Of a stretch of 57,394 nucleotides of DNA, positions 1 through 6,776 are shown in pieces. The DNA is from Auraticoccus cholistanensis (GTDB lineage Bacteria; Actinomycetota; Actinomycetes; Propionibacteriales; Propionibacteriaceae), in NCBI RefSeq assembly GCF_009742705.1, contig NZ_WPCU01000004.1, positions 218,383-275,776 of the forward strand, in the 5' to 3' direction. The notes beneath the pieces are model-generated. The model did no database searches. It was not told where the DNA came from and was given only the letters and a program-made list of their open reading frames with translations. The number at the start of each line of letters is the position of its first letter. Positions within the stretch are counted from its first letter, which is position 1. Both the position numbers and the translations under genes were made by a program.

Positions 1-1
1 G

Positions 2-1042
2 ACGGTGACCGGCGCCGGTGACATGCAGCTGGACAACGTCCTGGGGGACAACACCCCGTGTGTGCCGGCCCCGGATGAGAACCCCGACTGCAAGACGGTC
101 CACCCGATCGGGAAGTACGTCTACTCCAAGGTCTCCGACCCCGAGACCGGGTTCACCGTGGTGCCGGGTGACGTGATCACCTACACCGTGACGGTGACCC
201 AGGACGGTCCGGGCGAGGTGCCCGGGGCGCGGCTGGTCGACGACATGGCCGACGTGCTCGACGACGCCAGCTACAACGGTGACGTGGAGGCCTCGGTCGG
301 TGAGGCCACCGTGGACGGGGACACCCTGTCCTGGACCGGTGACCTCGAGGTCGGCGCGGTGGAGACCATCACCTACTCGGTCACGGTGACCGACACCGGT
401 GATGACGACGTCACCAACGCCGTCACCAGCGACGACCCGCGCGGTTCCTGCGACGAGGCCGTGGGGTGCGAGGAGCAGCACCTGAAGGGCCGCTTCCTCT
501 ACTCCAAGACCTCCGACCCGGCCTCGGGCTCGACGGTGGAGGTGGGTGAGGTGGTGGAGTACACCATCACCGTGACCCACCAGGGTCAGGCCGAGGTCGT
601 GGGTGCCTCGCTGGTGGACGACCTGTCCGACGTGGTCGACGACGCCCGCTACAACGGCGACGCCGCGGCCTCCGACGGTGAGGTCAGCGTCTCCGGCGAC
701 AGCCTGGACTGGAGCGGTGACCTGGAGATCGGCGAGGTCGTGACCATCACCTACTCGGTGACGGTGACCGACAGCGGGGACGACCGGCTGGCCAACGTGG
801 TCACCAGCGAGGACCCGCGTGGCGCCTGCGACGAGGCCGTGGGCTGCCAGACCGAGCACCCGAAGGAGGACGGTGGTGTCGGCGGTGGCGGGCTGGTTCC
901 GGGCGGGAACGGCGGTCAGCTGCCCAGCACCGGTGCTCCGGACGTGCTGGCCCCGCTGGTCGGTGGTCTGCTGCTGGTCCTGACCGGAGCCGCGGTGGTC
1001 CTGCGCCGTCGCCGGCTGCTGGCCCACCGGATCGGGGGCTGA
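2..1042 (+). CDS. C-terminal part of an LPXTG wall-anchored DUF11-like repeat protein (5' end outside window)
   Basis: The reading frame is open from the first complete codon, so the gene starts upstream of the window. Two copies of an approximately 115-residue beta-rich module are visible. Each has YSK(V/T)SDP near its start, ITYSVTVTD near its end and a closing DPRG(S/A)CDEAVGC, as in DUF11-like isopeptide or adhesin stalk modules. Then follow a Gly-rich linker, the sortase signal LPSTG, a hydrophobic span and the positive tail RRRR. This is the classic layout of a sortase A/E substrate linked to peptidoglycan. Paired cysteines in each module could form disulfides outside the cell. A strong hairpin follows the stop. 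The function is probably a surface stalk or adhesin. Ligand and full length cannot be judged here. Confidence 0.82.
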   Translation, partial: TVTGAGDMQLDNVLGDNTPCVPAPDENPDCKTVHPIGKYVYSKVSDPETGFTVVPGDVITYTVTVTQDGPGEVPGARLVDDMADVLDDASYNGDVEASVGEATVDGDTLSWTGDLEVGAVETITYSVTVTDTGDDDVTNAVTSDDPRGSCDEAVGCEEQHLKGRFLYSKTSDPASGSTVEVGEVVEYTITVTHQGQAEVVGASLVDDLSDVVDDARYNGDAAASDGEVSVSGDSLDWSGDLEIGEVVTITYSVTVTDSGDDRLANVVTSEDPRGACDEAVGCQTEHPKEDGGVGGGGLVPGGNGGQLPSTGAPDVLAPLVGGLLLVLTGAAVVLRRRRLLAHRIGG

Positions 1043-1057
1043 TCCCGTAAGCACCCT

Positions 1058-1103
1058 GCCGGTGACGCGCTGACGACCTCATCCACCGTCAGCCGTCACC
1101 GGC
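1058..1103 (+). terminator. Hairpin terminator after the LPXTG gene
   Basis: Arms GCCGGTGACG (1058-1067) and CGTCACCGGC (1094-1103) pair perfectly. An inner CTGACG/CGTCAG stem (1070-1075 with 1087-1092) closes the loop. It begins 16 bases after the stop codon. No T-tract follows, which is usual for high-GC actinobacterial terminators. Confidence 0.6.
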
Positions 1104-1201
1104 GGGTGAGGCGCCGCGCCCCCCGCCCCCCAGCGACGGGGCTCGGCAGGCGCGCCGGACCGCCCGCGTCCTAGCGACGGGGCCCCGGCGACGCGACAAC
1201 G

Positions 1202-1247
1202 GTTCCCCCGAGAGCACCGTCACCCAACCGGTGCCTCTCGGGGGAAC
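1202..1247. terminator. Second, probably bidirectional hairpin between convergent genes
   Basis: GTTCCCCCGAGAG plus CACCG pairs with CGGTG plus CTCTCGGGGGAAC, giving an 18-bp stem with one bulged C and a 9-base loop. It lies between the rightward LPXTG gene and the leftward oxidoreductase gene ending at 1297. It would stop transcription from either side. The intervening 1104-1201 holds nothing I recognise. Confidence 0.6.
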
Positions 1248-1296
1248 TTCGCGTTCCCAGCCCGCCCGGCCCCTCTCGGCGGACGGGAGGAGCGCC

Positions 1297-1725
1297 TCAG
1301 CGGACGGAGCCGTAGACGTGCTGGGCGCGGACGCTCAGCACCTGACGCCGCTCCGCGATCATCGCCCGGGTGTAGTCCTCCCAGTCCGGGTGCTCGCCGC
1401 GCAGCGTCCGGTACAGCTCCACCAGCTGGCGCACGCCCTCGTCGCCGGGCTCGGTGGCCACCGGGCCCAGCTCGGCGTCGCCCTCGAGCACGGCGTAGCT
1501 CCAGAAGTCGGAGGAGGTGACGTGCAGCGACGCCCGCGGGTCCCGGGCGGCGTTGCGGGTCTTGGCCCGGTCCGCGGTCACCGAGATCCGCGCCGTGGCG
1601 GTCCGGGGATCCCAGGCGTGCAGCACGTTCGACAGCTGTGGGCGCCCGTTGCGGCGCAGCGTGGCCAGCACGGACGTCCGCTGCTCGCCGAACAGCGCCA
1701 GCAGGGCGGGGTCGAGTTCGCTCAT
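1297..1725 (-). CDS. PPOX-class F420/FMN-dependent oxidoreductase
   Basis: This 142-residue protein has the split-barrel pyridoxamine-5'-phosphate-oxidase-like fold typical of small actinobacterial deazaflavin (F420) or FMN reductases (TIGR03618-like). Visible family features are the opening SVLATLRRNGRPQLSNV strand pair, the SVTADRAKTRNAARDPRA segment that lines the cofactor site, and the closing EHPDWEDY...RQVLSVRAQHVYG. The ATG at 1725 gives the normal family length; upstream in-frame sequence is not protein-like. It is divergent from the GNAT gene at 1927. Substrate is unknown. F420 rather than FMN use is inferred from family resemblance only. Confidence 0.85.
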   Translation of the reverse strand: MSELDPALLALFGEQRTSVLATLRRNGRPQLSNVLHAWDPRTATARISVTADRAKTRNAARDPRASLHVTSSDFWSYAVLEGDAELGPVATEPGDEGVRQLVELYRTLRGEHPDWEDYTRAMIAERRQVLSVRAQHVYGSVR

Positions 1726-1926
1726 GGCTGCGGCAACCGGCATCGGTTCGGTCACATTCCGCCCTGCCCGGTTCCCGTGCGGCGAGGACCGGCATAGGGT
1801 CTCGAGCAGGGGGTCGGCCCGTCCGGTCGACACGAGCCCAGCGAGCCTGCTGGTCCTCGCCCACTCCGTGGCGCCACGGCGCCGGTCACCGCGACAGCCC
1901 CCGGTCACGGTGAGCGCGGGAGCACC

Positions 1927-2439
1927 ATGATCGAGGTTCCACCCACCGTCCAGAACGACGACGTCACCGGCCGGATCCACTCGGTGGCCGGCGACATCAC
2001 CCTCGCCCGGGCCCGACGAGAGCACCTGCCGGGTCTGGTCCGGCTGCTCAGCGACGACGAGATCGGGGCCACCCGTGAGGTCACCGCCGACGACCTCGCC
2101 TACGCCCGGGCCTTCGCGGCCGTGGACGCCGATCCCCAGCAGGTGCTGGTGGTCGGGCTGCTGGCCGAGGAGCCGGTGGCCATGCTGCAGATCAGCTTCA
2201 TCCCCGGGCTGTCCCGCCGCGGCGCGCTGCGGGCCCAGCTGGAGGGCATCCGGGTCGCCGAGCCGCTGCGGGGCACCGGTGTCGGGACGGCGCTGATGCA
2301 GTGGGTGATCGACTACTGCCGCGACCACGGCGCCACCCTGGTGCAGCTCACCACCGACCGCCGCCGCGACGAGGCGCACGAGTTCTACGCCCGGTTCGGC
2401 TTCGTCGACTCCCACCTGGGTCTCAAGCTCGAGCTCTGA
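1927..2439 (+). CDS. GNAT-family N-acetyltransferase
   Basis: This 170-residue protein has the GNAT fold. Motif A is readable as IRVAEPLRGTGVGTALM, where the RGTGVG turn binds the acetyl-CoA pyrophosphate. The C-terminal beta strand and helix (LTTDRRRDEAHEFYARFGFVDS) contain the usual FYxRFGF segment. The N-terminus (about 25 residues) is an extension before the fold begins at DITLARARREHLPG, so the true start might be slightly further in, although GGGAG lies just upstream of the ATG. The substrate could be a small amine or a protein N-terminus. The gene converges on the zwf-like gene and shares a stop-to-stop hairpin with it. Confidence 0.85.
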   Translation: MIEVPPTVQNDDVTGRIHSVAGDITLARARREHLPGLVRLLSDDEIGATREVTADDLAYARAFAAVDADPQQVLVVGLLAEEPVAMLQISFIPGLSRRGALRAQLEGIRVAEPLRGTGVGTALMQWVIDYCRDHGATLVQLTTDRRRDEAHEFYARFGFVDSHLGLKLEL

Positions 2440-2491
2440 GCCCGGCTCGGGCGGCGGCACCACCGCCGCCGCCGCGGCGAGCCCGGGCTCA
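2437..2491. terminator. Stop-to-stop bidirectional hairpin
   Basis: TGAGCCCGGCTCG (2437-2449) pairs with CGAGCCCGGGCTCA (2478-2491) with one bulge, and a GC-rich inner stem follows. The first arm begins with the TGA of the acetyltransferase. The second arm ends with the TCA that is the reverse-strand stop of the dehydrogenase. The whole intergenic space is therefore one terminator. Confidence 0.6.
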
Positions 2492-3871
2492 GTCCTCCGG
2501 GCCCTCCGAGCCGGCCGGGTAGTCCAGCAGCGGCACCTCGCCGTCGGCCCACGCCCGCTGCACCGGGGCGATGATCTCCCAGCAGCGCACCGCCACGTCC
2601 CCGCGCACCGACAGCCGCGCGTCGCCGTCGAGCGCGGCCCGCAGCACCTCGCCGTAGGGCGACATCCGCGCACTGCCGACCTCGGCGGCCAGCGTGCTGC
2701 GCTCCAGCCGGAAGGGGTCGCCGCTGGCGTTGGTGCTCAGCTGCAGGTGCAGGTCGCCGGTCTTGAGGTCGATCACCATCACCTCGGGCAACGCCGGGCC
2801 GTCCAGCCCCGGCGGGACGTGCGCCGGCGGTCGGAAGGTCAGCCGCAGCTCGCGCCGGTTCTGCGCCAGCGCCTTCCCCGACCGCAGCCGGAACGGTACC
2901 CCCGCCCACCGCTCGGTCGCCACCTGGCAGGTGATCTCGGCGTAGGTCTCGGTCTCCAGCGAGGGGTCGACGTCCTCCTCGTCGACGTAGGAGGGCAGCT
3001 CCCTGTCACCCACCGTCCCGGCGGTGTAGCGGCCGCGCCGGCTGGAGCCGACCGGGTCGTCGTCCCAGATGCTGGTCGAGCGCAGCACGTGGGCGATCTG
3101 GTCGCGCAGGTCCAGGTCGTCGATCCGGGCCGGCGGCTCCATGGCCACCAGTGCCAGCACCTGCAGCAGGTGGCTCTGGATCATGTCCACGAGGGCGCCC
3201 GTGCCGTCGTAGAAGCCGGCCCGGCCCTCCAGGCCCAGCGTCTCGTCGAAGACGACGTCCACCCGCTCGACGTGGGCGTTGCTCCACACCTGCGAGAACA
3301 CCCGGTTGCTCAGCCGCAGCCCGAGCAGGTCCAGCGTGGACGACATCCCCAGGAAGTGGTCGACGCGGTGCACGTCCTCCTCGCCGACCAGCGTGTGCAG
3401 CGCGGCGTTGAGCTCGCGGGCGCTGTCGGCGTCGGTGCCGAAGGGCTTCTCGGCCACGATCTTGAGGCCCTCGGGCAGGTCGAGCTCGTGCAGGCGCTCG
3501 CAGACGGCGATCGTGACCGCCGGCGGCAGCGCGAAGTAGAGCACCAGCCGTCCCTCGGCGCGGCCGATCAGCTGCTCCAGCTGCTCCTTGTCGGTGGGGT
3601 CGGCCTGCACGTACTCCGTGCGGTCGAGCAGGTAGGCCTCGGCCTCCCGGCTCCGGGCCTCCTCGTCGATCGCCTCGCCGACCGCGGCGCGCCACTGCTC
3701 GTCGGAGCGCTCGGAGCGGCCGCTTCCGACGAGCTTGATCCGCCGCTCGGGCTGCTCGGCCAGCAGGTCGGCGAGCCCGGGCATCAGCAGCCGCGCGAAC
3801 AGGTCGCCGGAGGCGCCCAGCACCACCAGGGTGACGGGCTCGGCGGAGCGCTCCTGCTGCGTGGCGCTCAC
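2489..3871 (-). CDS. zwf: Diverged glucose-6-phosphate 1-dehydrogenase family protein
   Basis: This 460-residue protein matches G6PDH along its length. It has an N-terminal NADP Rossmann motif (GASGDLFARLLMPGL, about 19-33), EKPFG at 141-145, a counterpart of the catalytic RIDHYLGKE motif at 169-177 reading RVDHFLGMS, and the HLLQVLALVAME segment that carries the catalytic His. The reaction would be NADP-dependent oxidation of glucose-6-phosphate, feeding the pentose phosphate pathway. The Lys of LGK, which contacts the sugar phosphate in characterised enzymes, is Met176 here. This could be a paralog with altered substrate or activity. GTG at 3871 was chosen as start because it overlaps the stop of the upstream DJ-1 gene (translational coupling). 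The symbol is by family only. Confidence 0.8.
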   Translation of the reverse strand: MSATQQERSAEPVTLVVLGASGDLFARLLMPGLADLLAEQPERRIKLVGSGRSERSDEQWRAAVGEAIDEEARSREAEAYLLDRTEYVQADPTDKEQLEQLIGRAEGRLVLYFALPPAVTIAVCERLHELDLPEGLKIVAEKPFGTDADSARELNAALHTLVGEEDVHRVDHFLGMSSTLDLLGLRLSNRVFSQVWSNAHVERVDVVFDETLGLEGRAGFYDGTGALVDMIQSHLLQVLALVAMEPPARIDDLDLRDQIAHVLRSTSIWDDDPVGSSRRGRYTAGTVGDRELPSYVDEEDVDPSLETETYAEITCQVATERWAGVPFRLRSGKALAQNRRELRLTFRPPAHVPPGLDGPALPEVMVIDLKTGDLHLQLSTNASGDPFRLERSTLAAEVGSARMSPYGEVLRAALDGDARLSVRGDVAVRCWEIIAPVQRAWADGEVPLLDYPAGSEGPED

Positions 3872-4440
3872 GCGGCCGACACCGGGCCGGGGCTCTGCGC
3901 CGAGCCGTGGTGCAGGGCCTCGAGCAGGGCGTCGTTGAACGCGGGGATGTCGCCGGGGTTCCGGCTGGTGATCAGGTTGCCGCTGATCACCACCGGCTCG
4001 TCCACCCACTCCCCGCCGGCGTTGCGGACGTCGGTCTGCAGGCTCGGCCAGGAGGTGAGCCGCCGGCCGCGCAGCACGTCGGCCTCGACCAGGGTCCAGG
4101 GGGCGTGGCAGATCGCGGCCACCGGCTTGCCGGACTCGACGAACTGACGGGCCAGCGCCACCGCGGCGGCGTCCATCCGCAGGGCGTCGGGGTTCGCCAC
4201 GCCGCCGGGCAGGACGAGGGCGTCGTAGTCGTCGACGGCGGCCTCGGCCACGGTGACGTCCACCGGGTGGGTGCCGGCCTTGTCGAGGTGCTCGAACAGC
4301 TGCACGGTCCCCGGCTCGGGGCTGATCAGGACGGCCTGGTGCCCGGCGTCGGTGACCGCCTGCCAGGGCTCGGTCAGCTCGGCGGACTCGATGCCCTCAC
4401 CGGCGACCAGGAAGGCCACGGTCTTGGGAGATGCGCTCAT
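3868..4440 (-). CDS. DJ-1/PfpI family protein (YhbO/PfpI-like deglycase or protease)
   Basis: This 190-residue single-domain protein has the DJ-1/PfpI glutamine-amidotransferase-like fold. The nucleophile elbow is AAICHAPW with Cys111-His112, the N-terminal acidic residue is Glu18 in EGIESAEL, and LVLPGG precedes the elbow. Family members act on glyoxal-type adducts or behave as stress-induced proteases or chaperones. The stop overlaps the GTG of the zwf-like gene, so the two are almost certainly co-transcribed and coupled. That pairs a carbonyl- or oxidative-stress protein with an NADPH-generating enzyme. Start ATG 4440 gives the family length; sequence upstream to the divergent gene is 151 bases with no other feature I can identify. 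Confidence 0.86.
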   Translation of the reverse strand: MSASPKTVAFLVAGEGIESAELTEPWQAVTDAGHQAVLISPEPGTVQLFEHLDKAGTHPVDVTVAEAAVDDYDALVLPGGVANPDALRMDAAAVALARQFVESGKPVAAICHAPWTLVEADVLRGRRLTSWPSLQTDVRNAGGEWVDEPVVISGNLITSRNPGDIPAFNDALLEALHHGSAQSPGPVSAA

Positions 4441-4591
4441 GCTGCCTACTGTGCCCGCACCCGGTGCGGCCAAACAGCGCGGGCTGCAGGGTGGACGCCC
4501 GTCCTCGGGGCGGTGAACAGCCGCCGAACAGCGGACGCACGTCGGTCGACACCGCTGGCGTCGGTGCGTCCGCCGCTGCTGGTGTGGAGGG

Positions 4592-5689
4592 GTGATCCCC
4601 ACCTCCTCCCGTCCCGTCCACCCCGTCCCCGACCTCGCCGCCGGACGTCGCCGTGCGTCGCTGCGGATGATCGGCGCCGCCACGGCCCTGCTGGTGCTGG
4701 CCGTCCCCTCGCTGCCCGCGGCCGCCGCCGGCCCCGAGTTCGACCTGCAGGCGCACCGCGGCGGCGTCGGGCTGACCACCGAGAGCACGCCGGAGGCCTT
4801 CGCCAAGGCGCTCGAGCTCGGGGTCAGCACCCTCGAGCTGGACACCCAGCTCACCGCCGACGGCCACGTCGTGGTGACCCACGACCGCCAGATCTCGGCC
4901 ACGAAGTGCCGCGACACCGGCCCCGTCACCGCGGACGACCCGCAGTACCCCTACGTCGGCAGGTACGTGGTCGACCTGACCCTGGAGCAGGTGCAGAGCG
5001 TCGACTGCGGCATCCAGGCCCCCGGTCACCCCGACCAGGAGGTGGTGGAGGGGGCGCGCATCGTGGAGCTGCGCGAGGTGTTCGACGTGGTCCGTGCCCA
5101 CGGGGCCGAGGGGGTGCGGCTCAACATCGAGACCAAGGTCGAGGCCGGAGCGCCACGGGAGACGGCGCCGCGCGGCCGCTTCGTCCGGGCGGTGGCCCGC
5201 GAGGTGCAGCGCTCCGGGATGGCCGACCAGGTCACCATCCAGTCCTTCGACTGGGGCGCGCTGCAGGTGATGCACCGGGTGGCACCCGAGCTGCCGCTGG
5301 TGGCGCTGACCAACGGCAGCTTCCTCGAGGTCGGCCAGCCCGGCCGTTCCCGCTGGCTCGGCGGGCTGGACGTCGACGACTTCGACGGGAACTGGGTGGC
5401 CGCCGCCGACACCATCCCGGGGGTGACCGCGGTCTCCCCGGTGCAGGGGAACCCGCAGGGCGGGGCCATCGGCGACCCCGACTTCGTCCCCTTCGTCACC
5501 GCCGAGATGGTCCGGGACGCCCACGAGCGGGGCCTCGACGTGATCCCCTGGACGGTCGACGACCCCGAGACCATGGCCTGGCTGATCGACCTCGGCGTCG
5601 ACGGCATCATCACCGACTACCCCGACCGGCTCCGCCAGGTGATGGCCGACAAGGGCCTGCCCCTCCCGAAGCCCTACCCCGCCCCCTGA
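4592..5689 (+). CDS. Secreted glycerophosphodiester phosphodiesterase
   Basis: This 365-residue protein has an N-terminal positive stretch (RRRASLR), a hydrophobic core (IGAATALLVLAVPSLPAAAAG) and a likely signal peptidase site after AAA. The mature part is a GDPD TIM barrel. HRGG near residue 52 and ESTPEAF contain the catalytic His and metal ligand, ELDTQLTADGHVVVTHD supplies the second catalytic His and acidic ligands, and the terminal WTVDDPETMAWLIDLGVDGIITDYPDRL strand is family-typical. It hydrolyses glycerophosphodiesters to glycerol-3-phosphate plus alcohol, probably for phosphate or lipid turnover outside the cell. The GTG at 4592 sits directly after GGAGGGG, which is tight, so an internal ATG could be the real start. 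Transcription ends at the hairpin at 5720. Confidence 0.9.
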   Translation: MIPTSSRPVHPVPDLAAGRRRASLRMIGAATALLVLAVPSLPAAAAGPEFDLQAHRGGVGLTTESTPEAFAKALELGVSTLELDTQLTADGHVVVTHDRQISATKCRDTGPVTADDPQYPYVGRYVVDLTLEQVQSVDCGIQAPGHPDQEVVEGARIVELREVFDVVRAHGAEGVRLNIETKVEAGAPRETAPRGRFVRAVAREVQRSGMADQVTIQSFDWGALQVMHRVAPELPLVALTNGSFLEVGQPGRSRWLGGLDVDDFDGNWVAAADTIPGVTAVSPVQGNPQGGAIGDPDFVPFVTAEMVRDAHERGLDVIPWTVDDPETMAWLIDLGVDGIITDYPDRLRQVMADKGLPLPKPYPAP

Positions 5690-5719
5690 TCACCCCGCGC
5701 CCCCCGACCTGACCACGGT

Positions 5720-5759
5720 GGCGCCCGATCCGCTGCGCAGTCGCAGCCGATCGGGCGCC
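5720..5759. terminator. 40-bp conserved hairpin, copy 1
   Basis: GGCGCCCGATC (5720-5730) pairs with GATCGGGCGCC (5749-5759). After a one-base C/C mismatch an inner GCTGCG/CGCAGC stem closes on the loop CAGT. It lies between the rightward phosphodiesterase and the leftward AraC gene. The same architecture and nearly the same sequence recur at 19371-19410. It is a bidirectional terminator or a small mobile-type palindromic element. Confidence 0.7.
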
Positions 5760-5778
5760 GCTGGACGCGGAGGGGGGC

Positions 5779-6675
5779 TCAGGCGCCGGTGGCCTCCACC
5801 TCGCGGTGCCGGCGGCGGAAGTCGCTCGGGCTGCAGCCGTGCACGCTGCGGAACTGGCGCGCGAAGTACTGCGGGTCGGCGTAGCCCACGGTGCGGCCGA
5901 CGTCGCCCACCGGCGTCGCGGTGGTGATCAGCAGCTCGCAGGCGCGGGCCATCCGCAGCCGCTTGCTGTACTCGACCACCCCGCCACCGGTGGCAGCGCG
6001 GAACAGGGCGGCGAAGTGCGAGGGGGACAGCCCGGCGGTGCGCGCCAGCCCGCGCACCGAGACCGGTGCGGCCAGGTTCTCGCGCAGCAGCTCCTGGGCC
6101 TGCCGCACCGGCTCGCCCCGCTGCGGGTCGCCGGCGAGCGCGTCGGCGCTGACCTGCGCCAGCACCGACCAGGCGGTGCCGGCCGCGCGGACGAGCGTCG
6201 GCGTGGTCTCGTCGGTCTCCAGCAGCTCGACCACCCGCTCCATCTCCGCCGACAGCCGGAAGGGGTCGTGCACCCCCAGCACCCGCGGCTGGGCCGGCGA
6301 CCCGCACAGCTCCTCGACCGCTGCGGTGGCGTCGGGCCCCTTCAGGTGCAACCACCAGATCGTCCACGGGTCGGCGTCGTCGGAGCCGTAGGTGTGGCCG
6401 ACCCCGGCCGGGATCAGCAGCACCTGCCCCGCGGCCACCCGCAGCCGTCCCTGCTGGGCCTCGCACCAGCCCTGCCCGGCCACGCAGAAGATCATGATCG
6501 TCCCGCTGGCGCCGTGGGCCCGGCGGCGGCCGTGGTGGCGGGCACGGGGGAAGTAGCCGGCGTCGGTGACCAGCAGCCGGCTGGTCAGTCCCGACCGGAC
6601 CGCGGCGGCGACCACCTGCCCGGGCAGCACCCGCAACCGCTGCCCGGGGAAGCCGTCACGGATGCGCACGACCAC
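5779..6675 (-). CDS. AraC-family transcriptional regulator of the glycoside operon
   Basis: This 298-residue protein has an N-terminal AraC-type cupin sensor domain (about 30-150; LIPAGVGHTYG and PWTIWWLHLKG are typical) and a C-terminal pair of helix-turn-helix units (about 190-290: VRGLARTAGLSPSHFAALFRAATGGG and VGDVGRTVGYADPQYFARQFRSVHGCSPSDFRR). It is transcribed divergently from the DUF5107-ABC-GH2-GH36 operon. It most likely activates that operon when a sugar binds the cupin. Direct repeats GGATCGTC in the divergent promoter are candidate binding sites. The inducer is not known; a galactoside or its monosaccharide is plausible from the neighbours. GTG at 6675 is assumed as start; downstream starts would remove part of the cupin. 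Confidence 0.88.
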   Translation of the reverse strand: MVVRIRDGFPGQRLRVLPGQVVAAAVRSGLTSRLLVTDAGYFPRARHHGRRRAHGASGTIMIFCVAGQGWCEAQQGRLRVAAGQVLLIPAGVGHTYGSDDADPWTIWWLHLKGPDATAAVEELCGSPAQPRVLGVHDPFRLSAEMERVVELLETDETTPTLVRAAGTAWSVLAQVSADALAGDPQRGEPVRQAQELLRENLAAPVSVRGLARTAGLSPSHFAALFRAATGGGVVEYSKRLRMARACELLITTATPVGDVGRTVGYADPQYFARQFRSVHGCSPSDFRRRHREVEATGA

Positions 6676-6697
6676 GAGGGTACGCCACGGCCGCGGT

Positions 6698-6738
6698 GCA
6701 GGATCGTCGGATCGTCCACGTCAAAGGGCAGGATCGTC
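6698..6738 (+). promoter_or_regulatory. Candidate AraC operator: direct repeats of GGATCGTC
   Basis: GGATCGTC occurs at 6701-6708, 6709-6716 and 6731-6738. GCAGGATCGTC is exact at 6698-6708 and 6728-6738. Direct repeats spaced 22 bp (6709 to 6731) fit the half-site spacing typical of AraC-family activators. The last copy ends just upstream of the expected -35 position of the operon promoter. Confidence 0.55.
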
Positions 6739-6740
6739 AC

Positions 6741-6776
6741 TTCAGCAGGGGCCGGCGGCTGACCTAGCGTCGGAGC
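6741..6776 (+). promoter_or_regulatory. Probable operon promoter giving a leaderless transcript
   Basis: TAGCGT at 6765-6770 fits the actinobacterial TAnnnT -10 box. Its end lies six bases before the ATG at 6777, so the message would start at or within a base of the start codon. The -35 candidate TTCAGC at 6741-6746 is weak, as expected for an activator-dependent promoter. No well-spaced ribosome binding site is present: GGAG sits only one base from the ATG. Confidence 0.5.

Noticed and set aside
2747-4147. Long rightward frames opposite zwf and DJ-1, and similar long antisense frames across the window
   Set aside because: High GC leaves antisense frames open; the opposite strand encodes recognisable protein families with proper motifs.
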